Positions 36,277 to 45,109 of a stretch of 64,000 nucleotides of DNA are shown here, piece by piece. The stretch is taken from contig CALSAQ010000002.1 of NCBI GenBank assembly GCA_943372995.1, positions 434,001 to 498,000 on the forward strand, written 5' to 3'. The notes under the pieces are model-generated. The model did no database searches and was not told the DNA's origin. It worked only from the letters and a program-made list of their open reading frames with translations. This DNA comes from CAJBVG01 sp943372995 (lineage in GTDB: Bacteria > Bacteroidota > Bacteroidia > Sphingobacteriales > Sphingobacteriaceae). The position numbers and the translations under genes are program-made. Positions within the stretch are counted from its first letter, which is position 1; every line of letters begins with the position of its first letter.

Positions 36277-37129
36277 ACCTGTTACCATATTTTATATCTT
36301 ATTGGTATATGCATTTGCCGAATTAATTTGGTGGGGTTACCTATTAGTGAAAACTGAGCCCGATCGTTTAAACATGATCTTAGGCGAAGGCTCTATGTTT
36401 GTGGTAATCATGGCCGTAGGAGCACTTTATTTTCACAGGCTTCTACGTAAAGAAAGAGCGATGCACAGACAACAACGTAATTTTTTGTTATCGGTTACTC
36501 ACGAACTTAAATCGCCTTTAGCCTCTATAAAATTATATCTTCAAACTATATTAAAACATGATTTAGATAAGGAACGTCGAGAGAAATTTATACAAAGCTC
36601 TATTAGTGATATTGGCAGATTAGACGACTTAGTAGAGAATATGCTATTGGCAAGTAAAATTGAAAATAGGAGCTATACCTTTCCGAAAGAAGAGTTTGAT
36701 TTGTCGAGTTTAGTAAGCAGTTTAACCGAGCGCTTAGTCATTACAGTTCAAGGAAAAAGAGAGATTGATACAGCTATCGATTTGGGGATAGAGTATAATG
36801 GAGATCGTTTTTCTTTAGGAGCAATGATCAACAATTTATTAGAAAATGCAGTAAAGTATTCGGATGAAAATTCAAGCATCAGAATAAGCCTGAAAAATGA
36901 AAATAATAGAATAAAATTTAGAGTTTGCGACGAAGGAGTGGGAATTGACGAGTCGGAATACGAGAAAATATTTTCTAAATTTTACCGATCAGGAAACGAG
37001 ATGACTCGTAGAACGAAAGGTACAGGATTAGGATTATTTATCGTTAGACAAGTGGTGAATAACCACGATGCGTTTATCCAAATAAGTAAGAATAGTCCGA
37101 AAGGAACTTGTTTTGAAATTACATTTTAA
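36266..37129 (+). CDS. Membrane histidine kinase
   Basis: 287 residues. Two membrane helices (about 5-28 and 42-58) are joined by a short outer loop, so there is no sensor domain of any size; the signal may be read in the membrane. The kinase core has the phosphoacceptor His in SVTHELKSPLAS, an N-box with NNLLENAVKYS, CDEGVGID and GTGLGLFIVRQV. A TTG at 36251 would add five residues, but the ATG at 36266 is preferred. It overlaps hemL by 11 bases and is followed after 11 bases by its response regulator. Confidence 0.9.
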   Translation: MLRKPVTIFYILLVYAFAELIWWGYLLVKTEPDRLNMILGEGSMFVVIMAVGALYFHRLLRKERAMHRQQRNFLLSVTHELKSPLASIKLYLQTILKHDLDKERREKFIQSSISDIGRLDDLVENMLLASKIENRSYTFPKEEFDLSSLVSSLTERLVITVQGKREIDTAIDLGIEYNGDRFSLGAMINNLLENAVKYSDENSSIRISLKNENNRIKFRVCDEGVGIDESEYEKIFSKFYRSGNEMTRRTKGTGLGLFIVRQVVNNHDAFIQISKNSPKGTCFEITF

Positions 37130-37140
37130 ACACCACCATT

Positions 37141-37836
37141 ATGAGTAATTACAGAATTTTATTAGTAGAGGATGAAGAGCATTTGCTTGAGGCCTTAAAA
37201 CTGAATTTAGAACTAGAAGGTTATCATGTAACTACTGCTACAGATGGCAAGAAAGCGCTTAAACTTTTTAAAGAGGAGCGTTTAAACCTGGTGATTCTAG
37301 ATGTAATGTTGCCCGAAGTAGATGGCTTTAAAGTGGCAGAAACAATTCGTTTAGAAAATACGGAAGTGCCGATACTTTTCCTTACTGCCAAAAACACGTC
37401 GGAAGATAGAGTGGCCGGACTTAAACGAGGTGCCGACGATTACTTAACTAAACCATTTAATTTAGAAGAGTTAATTCTACGTGTAGGTATTCTAGTGAAA
37501 AGAAGTTTGAAAGGAGATGAACATAAGCAATTAAACTCGTATAAAATTGGCGATAAAACAATCAATTTTAATAACTATGAATTAGTCGATGCTGATGGTA
37601 CTATTACTTCTTTAACTAAAAAAGAAACCATGTTGCTTCGTTTATTGATTGAAAGAAAAGGGGAAGCAGTATCAAGAGAAACTATTTTGGAAACAGTATG
37701 GAATTACGATGTATACCCATCGACAAGAACGATAGATAATTTTATTTTATCGTTTAGAAAATACTTCGAAAGTGATTCGAAAAACCCTAAACATTTTCAC
37801 TCAATAAGAGGAGTGGGGTATAAGTATACTGATTGA
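37141..37836 (+). CDS. OmpR-family response regulator
   Basis: 231 residues. Receiver domain with acidic pair Glu10-Asp11, phosphoacceptor Asp54 (VILDVMLPEVDG), Thr of FLTAK and Lys of LTKPF. The C-terminal winged helix (about 130-231) includes LTKKETMLLRLLI and TIDNFILSFRKYF. It is the partner of the preceding kinase. The pair lies between hemL and hemE, so regulation of heme synthesis is a reasonable but unproven guess. Confidence 0.9.
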   Translation: MSNYRILLVEDEEHLLEALKLNLELEGYHVTTATDGKKALKLFKEERLNLVILDVMLPEVDGFKVAETIRLENTEVPILFLTAKNTSEDRVAGLKRGADDYLTKPFNLEELILRVGILVKRSLKGDEHKQLNSYKIGDKTINFNNYELVDADGTITSLTKKETMLLRLLIERKGEAVSRETILETVWNYDVYPSTRTIDNFILSFRKYFESDSKNPKHFHSIRGVGYKYTD

Positions 37837-37843
37837 TTGTTGG

Positions 37844-37910
37844 TATGCTGATATGCTAATATGCTGGTATGGATAATTTATAATTTACAATTTACAATTA
37901 ATAATTAATA
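37844..37910. repeat. TATGCTGA array and AATTTAC array before hemE
   Basis: Three 8-base units (TATGCTGA, TATGCTAA, TATGCTGG; 37844-37867), then 7-base AATTTAC-type units and AATTAAT runs up to the base before the hemE ATG at 37911. The gap between the response regulator and hemE is almost all repeat. Confidence 0.75.
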
Positions 37911-38930
37911 ATGATTTTTTTAGAAGCAGCTAATTCACAAGTTACAGAACGTCCACCAGTATGGATGATGCGTCAAGCGGGACGATTTATGAAAGAATAC
38001 TGGGATATTAAAAACAAGTATTCTTTTTTAGAAATGTGTAAAACACCTGAGATTGCTGCGGATGTAACCATGCTTCCTATTGATCTTTTAGATGTAGATG
38101 CTGCTATATTATTTTCAGATATATTGGTAACTGCTGAGGCAATGGGCGGGCAATTGAGTTTTGAAGCTGGAGTAGGGCCTTTGTTCGCCAACCCAATAAA
38201 AAATGAAGCCGACATTAAAGCCTTATTGGTTGAAGGAACAGAAGAACGTTTAGATTATGTTGCTCAAGCTATAAAAGTAATTCAACAACGATTAAATGGA
38301 ACTAAACCATTAATTGGTTTTGCAGGTGCACCTTTTACTGTGATGAGTTATCTGATAGAAGGTGGTTCGTCAAAAGATTTCAAGAAAACAAAATTATTCA
38401 TACATAACCAACCTGCCTTAGCACATCAACTCTTGCAAAAAATTGCCGATGTAACGGTGATGTATTTGAATATGCAAATTGCTGCTGGTGTAAATGCCTT
38501 GCAATTGTTCGACTCTTGGGCATTAGCATTGTCGTGGGACGATTACACAGAATTCTCACATCAATACAATACACAAATCATATCTCGATTAAACAGATCA
38601 GGAATTCCAATTATTTCTTTCTGTAAAGGGAGTTCAGTGTTTGCGCCTTTAATGGCAGAATCGAAACCTGATGTTATTTCAATAGATTGGAATGCCGATT
38701 TATTAAACATCAAAAATAGCCTACCAAAGGGCATAGCAGTTCAAGGGAATTTAGACCCATTCGTATTGTATGCCGATAAGAAAGTAATCAAAGAGCGAAT
38801 CCATAAATTATTTGATCGCATGAGAGGTACCGAAGGTTTTATTTTTAACCTAGGTCACGGAATTATGCCAGATATCCCGTTCGATAATGTGAAGTTTGCA
38901 ATAGATACAGTGAAAGAGTACAGGTATTAG
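37911..38930 (+). CDS. hemE: Uroporphyrinogen decarboxylase
   Basis: 339 residues. Converts uroporphyrinogen III to coproporphyrinogen III. Motifs are the N-terminal PPVWMMRQAGRFM, LFSDILVTAEAMG, GFAGAPFTVMSYLIEG and FNLGHGIMPD. Standard length. Later steps (coproporphyrinogen oxidation onward) are not in the window. Confidence 0.95.
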   Translation: MIFLEAANSQVTERPPVWMMRQAGRFMKEYWDIKNKYSFLEMCKTPEIAADVTMLPIDLLDVDAAILFSDILVTAEAMGGQLSFEAGVGPLFANPIKNEADIKALLVEGTEERLDYVAQAIKVIQQRLNGTKPLIGFAGAPFTVMSYLIEGGSSKDFKKTKLFIHNQPALAHQLLQKIADVTVMYLNMQIAAGVNALQLFDSWALALSWDDYTEFSHQYNTQIISRLNRSGIPIISFCKGSSVFAPLMAESKPDVISIDWNADLLNIKNSLPKGIAVQGNLDPFVLYADKKVIKERIHKLFDRMRGTEGFIFNLGHGIMPDIPFDNVKFAIDTVKEYRY

Positions 38931-38962
38931 TATCTCATATCTCATATCTCACATCTCATATC
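38931..38962. repeat. Tandem ATCTCAT array after hemE
   Basis: Four 7-base units (ATCTCAT, ATCTCAT, ATCTCAC, ATCTCAT) plus a partial unit, beginning one base after the hemE stop codon. Confidence 0.8.
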
Positions 38963-38970
38963 TTTTTTGT

Positions 38971-38978
38971 TATCTTCG
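38971..38978 (+). promoter_or_regulatory. TATCTTCG -7-like element abutting an ATG
   Basis: TATCTTCG fits TAnnTTTG with one mismatch and lies four bases before the ATG at 38983. No -33 TTG is seen at the normal distance, so support is limited. Confidence 0.3.
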
Positions 38979-38982
38979 TGGC

Positions 38983-40098
38983 ATGAAGGCCCTTAAACTG
39001 ACTTTTTACGTAATTCTGTTAAGCTATTCAGCGTTTGCACAGGTTGATAATTCATTATTAGAGAATAATTACAAGCAATCGGATGCTAAATGGCAGTTGA
39101 ATATTTACAATCATAATTTCACTAGAAATTACGAGTACTTTAATAAAATTGCAGACGGTTTAACCTATTTTGGTACGATACTTCAGCCTACCATAACATT
39201 TAATCCACAATCTAATTTAAGTTTAGAAGCAGGAGCATTTCTAAGGAAGGATTTTGGAGCGAGTGGTTTGTATGATAAACAACCTACTTTTCGACTAAAT
39301 TACCATCCAGGGAAATGGCAAATAATCGCTGGGCAGTTAAATGGAAATGTATCTCATCGTATGCCAGAGCCTTTGTATAATTACGATAGAATCATTACAA
39401 ATCATTTAGAGTTTGGAAATCAATTTTTATATAAAGACTCGACTTTAGATTTTGATGCATGGATTAATTGGGAAAACATGATTTATAAAATCTCTCCGGT
39501 ACAAGAGGCCGTATCAGGTGGATTTCATATTGATTGGAAGTTGAAGAATAGTAATACATGGGAAATTAAAATACCTATTTCTTTTTTAGCTTACCATAAA
39601 GGTGGACAAATAGATACTCCTGATAGAACATTGCAAACGCTATTGAATACAGCCATAGGCGCGGAATTGAAATATCATTATAACCAGAAAAAAAATCACT
39701 TCATTTTTGCAGAGGCACAAGTGATGACTTACAATGATTTTTCTTTTACGAAGGTGTATGCAAAAAGTAATGGTTATGGTTTGATGGCTAATTTAGGATG
39801 GAAATTCGGGCATACTTCGTTTAGCACGATGTATTGGAGTGCACAGGATTTCTACGCAGTGCATGGAGCACCAATCTATAGATCAGTAAGTGATCAAATG
39901 AATAATGTGGGCTATTATCAGAAAAACAGAAGCTTATTGTTTTTTAGATTAATATCAGATTATACTATCAGCGATAACTTTACCATATCGGCGAGGTTAG
40001 AACCATATATCGATTTAGATAATCCAACATTTGAATTTTCAAATAGTTTGTTTTTAACGTACAGAGAGAGCTTCGATTTAGGTAAAAAGAGTAAATAA
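38983..40098 (+). CDS. Predicted outer-membrane beta-barrel protein
   Basis: 371 residues with a signal peptide (ending SAFAQ). The body is rich in alternating aromatic and polar strands (for example FRLNYHPGKWQIIAGQLNG, LMANLGWKFGHTSFSTMYW, NFTISARLEPYIDL) as in a barrel of about 16 strands. No named family is recognised and no ligand can be suggested. It ends nine bases before the radical SAM gene, so the two may be co-transcribed. Confidence 0.6.
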   Translation: MKALKLTFYVILLSYSAFAQVDNSLLENNYKQSDAKWQLNIYNHNFTRNYEYFNKIADGLTYFGTILQPTITFNPQSNLSLEAGAFLRKDFGASGLYDKQPTFRLNYHPGKWQIIAGQLNGNVSHRMPEPLYNYDRIITNHLEFGNQFLYKDSTLDFDAWINWENMIYKISPVQEAVSGGFHIDWKLKNSNTWEIKIPISFLAYHKGGQIDTPDRTLQTLLNTAIGAELKYHYNQKKNHFIFAEAQVMTYNDFSFTKVYAKSNGYGLMANLGWKFGHTSFSTMYWSAQDFYAVHGAPIYRSVSDQMNNVGYYQKNRSLLFFRLISDYTISDNFTISARLEPYIDLDNPTFEFSNSLFLTYRESFDLGKKSK

Positions 40099-40107
40099 CA
40101 AAGGATA

Positions 40108-41037
40108 ATGCAAAGAGGATATAATTCATATAGCGAACATTTAAGGGAGAAATACAAAGGCAAAAGAATCTATAAAGTGATTGTCGATGGTGGATTCACT
40201 TGCCCTAATAGAGATGGCTCTAAAGGTTACGGAGGTTGTACCTATTGCAATGTAGATTCTTTTACTCCTGAAACAGCACGTAAACAGCCAAGCATACAAG
40301 AACAAATAGAAATAGGAGTAAAGCAAGCACGAGAAAATTATAGAGCAGATAAATTCATCATCTATTTTCAACCGAACACGAATACCTATGCACCTACACA
40401 TTATTTAAAATCGATGTACGATGAGGCATTATCCCATTACACAGAAGATATAGTTGGTTTGTCGGTGGGTACTCGCCCCGATTGTATTGATGCGGAGAAA
40501 GCAAAATTATTAGAGTCGTATAGTGATCGTTTTGATGTGGATATTGAAATGGGTATGGAATCTATTTACAACGACACACTGGCGCAAATTAATAGAGGTT
40601 GTACGCACGAAGATTTAGAACAAGCTTTACAGTTATTCACTAATTCACCAGTGGAGGTTTGTGTACATACTATTTTTGGTTTCCCTTGGGAAACAAGAGA
40701 GATGATGTTGAAATATGCCGATGTGGTAAATCGTTTCCCACAAATTAAATACATTAAGTTGCATCATTTGCATATTGTAGAAGGAAGTATAATGGGAGTA
40801 ATGTATAAGCGTAATCCATTTAAATTATTTTCATTAGAAGAATACACTGATTTCTTATGCGAATTTATACCACGCTTAAGAGAAGATGTAGTAATACAAC
40901 GATTGTTCGGACTATCAGATCAAGACATGTTGATTGCACCGAATTGGGGACTTAAGAAAGCAGTAACACAACAACAAATAGATAAAGTTTTTGTACAAAG
41001 AGGAATAAAACAAGGGAGTAATTTAGTTACAGGTTAG
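40108..41037 (+). CDS. TIGR01212-family radical SAM protein (YhcC-like)
   Basis: 309 residues. The cluster cysteines are Cys32, Cys44 and Cys47 in the family pattern CPNRDGSKGYGGCTYC, differing from the common CxxxCxxC radical SAM motif. Further features are GLSVGTRPDCID, EMGMESIYNDTL and TIFGFPWETREMM. The substrate of this family is not settled. The C-terminal region is typical in length. Confidence 0.88.
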   Translation: MQRGYNSYSEHLREKYKGKRIYKVIVDGGFTCPNRDGSKGYGGCTYCNVDSFTPETARKQPSIQEQIEIGVKQARENYRADKFIIYFQPNTNTYAPTHYLKSMYDEALSHYTEDIVGLSVGTRPDCIDAEKAKLLESYSDRFDVDIEMGMESIYNDTLAQINRGCTHEDLEQALQLFTNSPVEVCVHTIFGFPWETREMMLKYADVVNRFPQIKYIKLHHLHIVEGSIMGVMYKRNPFKLFSLEEYTDFLCEFIPRLREDVVIQRLFGLSDQDMLIAPNWGLKKAVTQQQIDKVFVQRGIKQGSNLVTG

Positions 41038-41061
41038 TAGAAAACAGATTTTTTTAATGTA

Positions 41062-42030
41062 ATGAAAGCAGCAGTATACCAAAAATACGGAGCTCCAGAA
41101 GTAGTATCTATCTCAGATATTCCAAAGCCAAAACCAACTTCAAAACAAGTATTAATTAAAGTTCATGCCTCTACGGTGAATAGAACCGATTGTGGTTTCA
41201 GAAGTGCAGAGTATTTCATTGTGAGATTTTTCAGTGGATTGTTTGTTCCTCGTTGTAAAGTATTGGGTTGTGAATACTCAGGCGTTGTCGAAGAAATTGG
41301 AGATGCAGTTACCGAATTTAAAGTTGGTGATAAAGTTTTTGGGTATAACGACACTAAATTTGGTGGACATGCGGAATACATTTGTGTAGAAGAGGAATCG
41401 TCAATAGCTACAATGCCAGCAGAGGCTACATTCGAAGAAGCAGCAGCACTTACAGAAGGAGCACATTACGCTTGGAACGATATTCTTGCATTAAAAATCA
41501 CTAAAGATTATAATGTGTTGGTAAATGGAGCAACAGGTGCTATAGGATCTGCAGCTGTGCAAATTATTAAACATCATATTGGAGCAAAAGTTACAGCAGT
41601 TTGTGATACAAAAAATATTGAATTAGTAAAATCATTAGGCGCTGATGTTGTGATTGATTATAAAAAAGATGATTTTACAAAAAGGAATGATAGCTTCGAT
41701 GTAATTTTTGATGCAGTTGGAAAAAGTACTTTTGGTAAGTGCAAGAAAATACTTAAACCAAAAGGTATTTATGTTTCAACAGAATTAGGTCCTGGGTCTC
41801 AAAATGTATTCTTAGCGATGCTTAGCCCATTGATGGGAGGGAAGAAAGTGATTTTCCCACTTCCTGTTATGAGCAAAGAGATGACTGATTTTTTAAAATC
41901 ACTTTTCGAATCTAAAAAGTTTAAACCAGTGTTAGATCAGACGTTTACACTCGACAATATTGTAGAGGCACATCGATATGTAGAAACTGGAATGAAAACA
42001 GGAAATGTTATTATTAAGATAATAGCATAA
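41062..42030 (+). CDS. Medium-chain dehydrogenase/reductase, quinone oxidoreductase-like
   Basis: 322 residues. GroES-like N-terminal domain and Rossmann domain with VNGATGAIGSAAVQI and DVVIDYKKDDF. Structural and catalytic zinc cysteines are lacking, which places it in the zinc-free NADPH:quinone or enone reductase branch. The substrate is unknown. Confidence 0.82.
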   Translation: MKAAVYQKYGAPEVVSISDIPKPKPTSKQVLIKVHASTVNRTDCGFRSAEYFIVRFFSGLFVPRCKVLGCEYSGVVEEIGDAVTEFKVGDKVFGYNDTKFGGHAEYICVEEESSIATMPAEATFEEAAALTEGAHYAWNDILALKITKDYNVLVNGATGAIGSAAVQIIKHHIGAKVTAVCDTKNIELVKSLGADVVIDYKKDDFTKRNDSFDVIFDAVGKSTFGKCKKILKPKGIYVSTELGPGSQNVFLAMLSPLMGGKKVIFPLPVMSKEMTDFLKSLFESKKFKPVLDQTFTLDNIVEAHRYVETGMKTGNVIIKIIA

Positions 42031-42101
42031 TAAGTGATATATGTAACTAATAGTTTTATTACTATAAGAGATACGAGTAGATAAATGTGACTTTTGTATG
42101 G

Positions 42102-42129
42102 AGTTGTATTGTTTTAAATACAACTTTTT
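42102..42129 (+). terminator. Intrinsic terminator after the MDR gene
   Basis: 9-bp stem (AGTTGTATT 42102-42110, AATACAACT 42117-42125) with a six-base loop and a T-run to 42129. It ends 14 bases before the ATG at 42144, so it might also act as an attenuator of the next gene. Confidence 0.6.
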
Positions 42130-42143
42130 ACAAAAAAACATAA

Positions 42144-42884
42144 ATGAACTATTCAAAAACAAAAATCATTATTTTTTCAGTTGGAGTACTATTTGCAGCA
42201 TCCTGCACAGATGATAACAATTCTGGCACCGCACAAACAGTAGTTATTCCTACTCAAACAATAATCCAAGACCCCATTATTTTATCGCATAATGATGACA
42301 TTGCAATAATTGCAGGCTCATCAATTACAAATACTGGACAAACTACCGTAACAGGTGATATGGCATTAAGTCCAGGGACTTCAGTAGGAGGCTTTCCTTC
42401 AGGAGTGCTTAATGGTACACTACGTATTAACGATACCATTGCAGTACTTGCAAAATTAGATTTGGTGGCAGCATATATTGATGCTAAAGACAGACAGTCG
42501 ACACAAATATTTACGTTGTCGGGCAATATTGGAGGATTAACATTAACTCCAGGTTTGTACAAATCAACATCATCATTAGCCATTTCTTCAGGCGACTTAA
42601 CTTTTGATGCAAAAGGAGATGCAAATGCAATATTCATTATTCAGATTGCTTCGTCGTTTACAACAACGTCGGGTAGGAAAGTAATATTGAAAGGTTCTGC
42701 ACAAGCTTCTAATATATACTGGCAAGTAAGCAGCTCAGCAACATTCGGTACCACTAGTGTAATGAAAGGAACTATAATGGCATTAGAGTCCATTACTTTT
42801 CAAACAGGTGCAACACTTGATGGAAAAGCACTGTCGAGAAACGGTTCAGTAACATTAGATGCAAATACAATAGTAAGTCAATAA
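42144..42884 (+). CDS. DUF3494 (ice-binding-like) lipoprotein
   Basis: 246 residues. Lipoprotein signal with lipobox FAASC (lipidated Cys21), then a short Thr/Ser-rich linker and one DUF3494 domain (about 50-246): DIAIIAGSSITNTGQTTVTGDMALSP at its start, LTLTPGLYKS, LTFDAKGDANAIFIIQI and GTIMALESITFQTGATLDGKAL. The family forms a right-handed beta-helix with a side helix and includes ice-binding (antifreeze) proteins and adhesin modules. Ice binding is not assured, since many members of mesophiles share the fold. The next gene encodes two more copies. Confidence 0.85.
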   Translation: MNYSKTKIIIFSVGVLFAASCTDDNNSGTAQTVVIPTQTIIQDPIILSHNDDIAIIAGSSITNTGQTTVTGDMALSPGTSVGGFPSGVLNGTLRINDTIAVLAKLDLVAAYIDAKDRQSTQIFTLSGNIGGLTLTPGLYKSTSSLAISSGDLTFDAKGDANAIFIIQIASSFTTTSGRKVILKGSAQASNIYWQVSSSATFGTTSVMKGTIMALESITFQTGATLDGKALSRNGSVTLDANTIVSQ

Positions 42885-42913
42885 TCAATTTAAAAAATTA
42901 GAAAGAAAAAATT

Positions 42914-44530
42914 ATGAAAAAATATATACAGATTTTATTAACGAGTATTTTGTTAGTATCCCCATTTTACCTATCCGCACAAGCTCCTAATTTAGGAGTT
43001 GCAAGCGAGTTTGTTTTATTTAGTTCTAATGGAGCGGTATTAAACACAGGTTTATCAAAAATTACAGGCAATGTTGGAACGAACAATGGTTCAAGTACAG
43101 CTTTCGGAAATGTAAATGGAGTAATGCATGATGCAGATTTAGTAAGTGCAGCATGTGCTTCAGATTTATTAATAGCATATAATCAATTAAACGACGCAAT
43201 TCCTACGTTTTTCCCTTCTACATTATTAGGAAATGGAGATACATTGGAAACGGGAGTTTTCGCTATCTCAGGAGCAACTACATTAAATTCAAATTTAGTG
43301 TTAGATGCAAAAGGAAATCCTAATGCATTATTTATTTTTCAAATTGCAGGCCCATTGTCAACAGCAACAGGATCTTCAATACAATTGATTAATGGAGCAC
43401 TTGCATGTAATGTTTTCTGGAAAGTGGAAGGCATGATTAGCATGGCATCACATACTAAAATGAAAGGAACACTAATTGCAAATAATGCAGCTATTGAAAT
43501 GAATTCTAACGATTCTTTAGAAGGTAGAGCATTTACTACAACAGGTTCGATAACTATAAATAATGTAGCTATAAACAACCCTATAGGTTGCGGAAGTCCA
43601 TTTTTAAATGGTCCTATACCACCTAATTTAGGTTCAGCAGCATGTTATGGTTTATTTTCAGCTGATGGTGCTTTGTCGAATGTAGGTGATACCTATATTA
43701 CAGGTGATGTTGGAAGTAATAATGGAGCAGTAACTGGATTTAATTCATTGTTGATTACAGGGATGCTTCATCCTATACCAGATGTTTCAACTGCAGCATG
43801 TGCTTCAGATTTGAATATTGCTTACAATTATATTAATTCTATAACACATGATATTGAATTGTTATATCCAGCACAATTTGGAAATAACTTAACTCTTACT
43901 CCGCATACTTATTTAATGTCGGGTGCAGCTACTTTTACAGACTCATTATATCTTGATGCACAAGGAAACGAAAACGCAGTTTTTGTAATTCAAATTAACG
44001 GTGCGCTAAGCACAAGTACTTATTCGAATGTAATTTTGATTAATGGTACTAAAGCAGAAAATGTATATTGGAAAATTGAAGGTGCAGTGAGCATTAACGA
44101 TTATTCTAAATTTGTGGGTACTATTATCTGTAACAATGGAGCTTTAGGCTCAATCAATACAGGTGTAGTATTAACAGGTAGAGCGCTTACAACTACAGGT
44201 GCATTAACCACTACCGCAGCTACCATTACTCCAGTATTATCATCATTATGTACTGCAGTAGGTATAAATCAAAATAATACAACTGGAGAAGTAATGAGTA
44301 TTAATCCAAATCCATTTACTGATTATCTAAACATTGAGTTGATCAACAAAAATGAATGGAGCAATTACACCATTACTATTTATAACTCAGTTGGTCAGTT
44401 TGTATCAACAGCTAGAATAGAACAAAAACAATTTACTTTAAACACAGCAGAATACCCGTCAGGATTATATTTTTATCAGATTAAATCAGATGAGACTATC
44501 GTACAAACTGGTAAACTAATGGCAAAATAA
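42914..44530 (+). CDS. T9SS-secreted protein with two DUF3494 domains
   Basis: 538 residues. Signal peptide (ending YLSAQ), DUF3494 domain 1 (about 25-225), DUF3494 domain 2 (about 238-450) and a type IX sorting domain (about 465-538, with NPNPFTDYLNIEL and YPSGLYFYQI). The domains are clearly duplicates: AACASDLLIAYNQL against AACASDLNIAYNYI, and NALFIFQIAGPLST against NAVFVIQINGALST. A surface-attached ice- or ligand-binding protein is likely. It follows the lipoprotein version by 29 bases, so the two probably form an operon. Confidence 0.85.
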   Translation: MKKYIQILLTSILLVSPFYLSAQAPNLGVASEFVLFSSNGAVLNTGLSKITGNVGTNNGSSTAFGNVNGVMHDADLVSAACASDLLIAYNQLNDAIPTFFPSTLLGNGDTLETGVFAISGATTLNSNLVLDAKGNPNALFIFQIAGPLSTATGSSIQLINGALACNVFWKVEGMISMASHTKMKGTLIANNAAIEMNSNDSLEGRAFTTTGSITINNVAINNPIGCGSPFLNGPIPPNLGSAACYGLFSADGALSNVGDTYITGDVGSNNGAVTGFNSLLITGMLHPIPDVSTAACASDLNIAYNYINSITHDIELLYPAQFGNNLTLTPHTYLMSGAATFTDSLYLDAQGNENAVFVIQINGALSTSTYSNVILINGTKAENVYWKIEGAVSINDYSKFVGTIICNNGALGSINTGVVLTGRALTTTGALTTTAATITPVLSSLCTAVGINQNNTTGEVMSINPNPFTDYLNIELINKNEWSNYTITIYNSVGQFVSTARIEQKQFTLNTAEYPSGLYFYQIKSDETIVQTGKLMAK

Positions 44531-44539
44531 TAGTAGAAT

Positions 44540-44602
44540 AATTTTCATTGCCCTATATAACAAACAAATACAACAAATGGGTGTTAAAGGGTAATGAAAA
44601 TT
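44540..44602 (+). promoter_or_regulatory. Long hairpin that covers the SRPBCC start codon
   Basis: A 14-bp stem with one G-T wobble pairs 44540-44553 (AATTTTCATTGCCC) with 44589-44602 (GGGTAATGAAAATT) across a 35-base loop. The ATG of the next gene (44594-44596) is inside the right arm. Five T bases (44601-44605) follow, so it could serve as a terminator for the DUF3494 operon, as a gate on translation, or both. Confidence 0.5.
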
Positions 44603-45064
44603 TTTAGTAAAAAATATAAAACAGTATTACCCATTTCACTTGAAGAAGCTTGGGATTTCTTTTCTTCACCAAAGAATCTGGCAACTATTACACCCGAACA
44701 CATGGGCTTTATTATTACGTCCGACTTTACGAATGAAAAGATGTATCCAGGTATGTTGATTACCTATAAGGTTAGTCCTTTGTTAGGAATCAAAATGGAT
44801 TGGTGCACTGAAATCACTCATGTAGAAGAGCATAAATATTTTGTTGATGAACAACGCTTCGGGCCTTATGCCATGTGGCATCATCAACATCATTTTAAAG
44901 TGATTGATAAAGGAGTAGAAATGACCGACATTATTGATTATGCTGTACCGTTTGGTTTAGTAGGAAGATGGATGAATTCCATATTGATATCGAACGAAAT
45001 TGAAAAAATATTTAGCTATAGAGAGCGAAAAATCAAGGAGATTTTTCCAGTACCTATGCAATAA
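44594..45064 (+). CDS. SRPBCC-family ligand-binding-fold protein
   Basis: 156 residues of the START/Bet v1-like (SRPBCC) helix-grip fold: the opening TVLPISLEEAWDFFSSPKNLATITP, the middle PGMLITYKVSPLLGIKMDW and the end helix GRWMNSILISNEIEKIF. Such proteins bind hydrophobic ligands; some are annotated as cell-division inhibitor-like. No specific role can be assigned. The start codon lies inside a hairpin. Confidence 0.75.
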   Translation: MKIFSKKYKTVLPISLEEAWDFFSSPKNLATITPEHMGFIITSDFTNEKMYPGMLITYKVSPLLGIKMDWCTEITHVEEHKYFVDEQRFGPYAMWHHQHHFKVIDKGVEMTDIIDYAVPFGLVGRWMNSILISNEIEKIFSYRERKIKEIFPVPMQ

Positions 45065-45109
45065 AATTAAGCTATATTCGTCTTAACATTAACAACAATT
45101 ATTTCCCTT

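Noticed and set aside
42144..44530. Calling the DUF3494 genes true antifreeze genes
   Set aside because: The fold also occurs in adhesins and non-cold species, so ice binding is left as a possibility.
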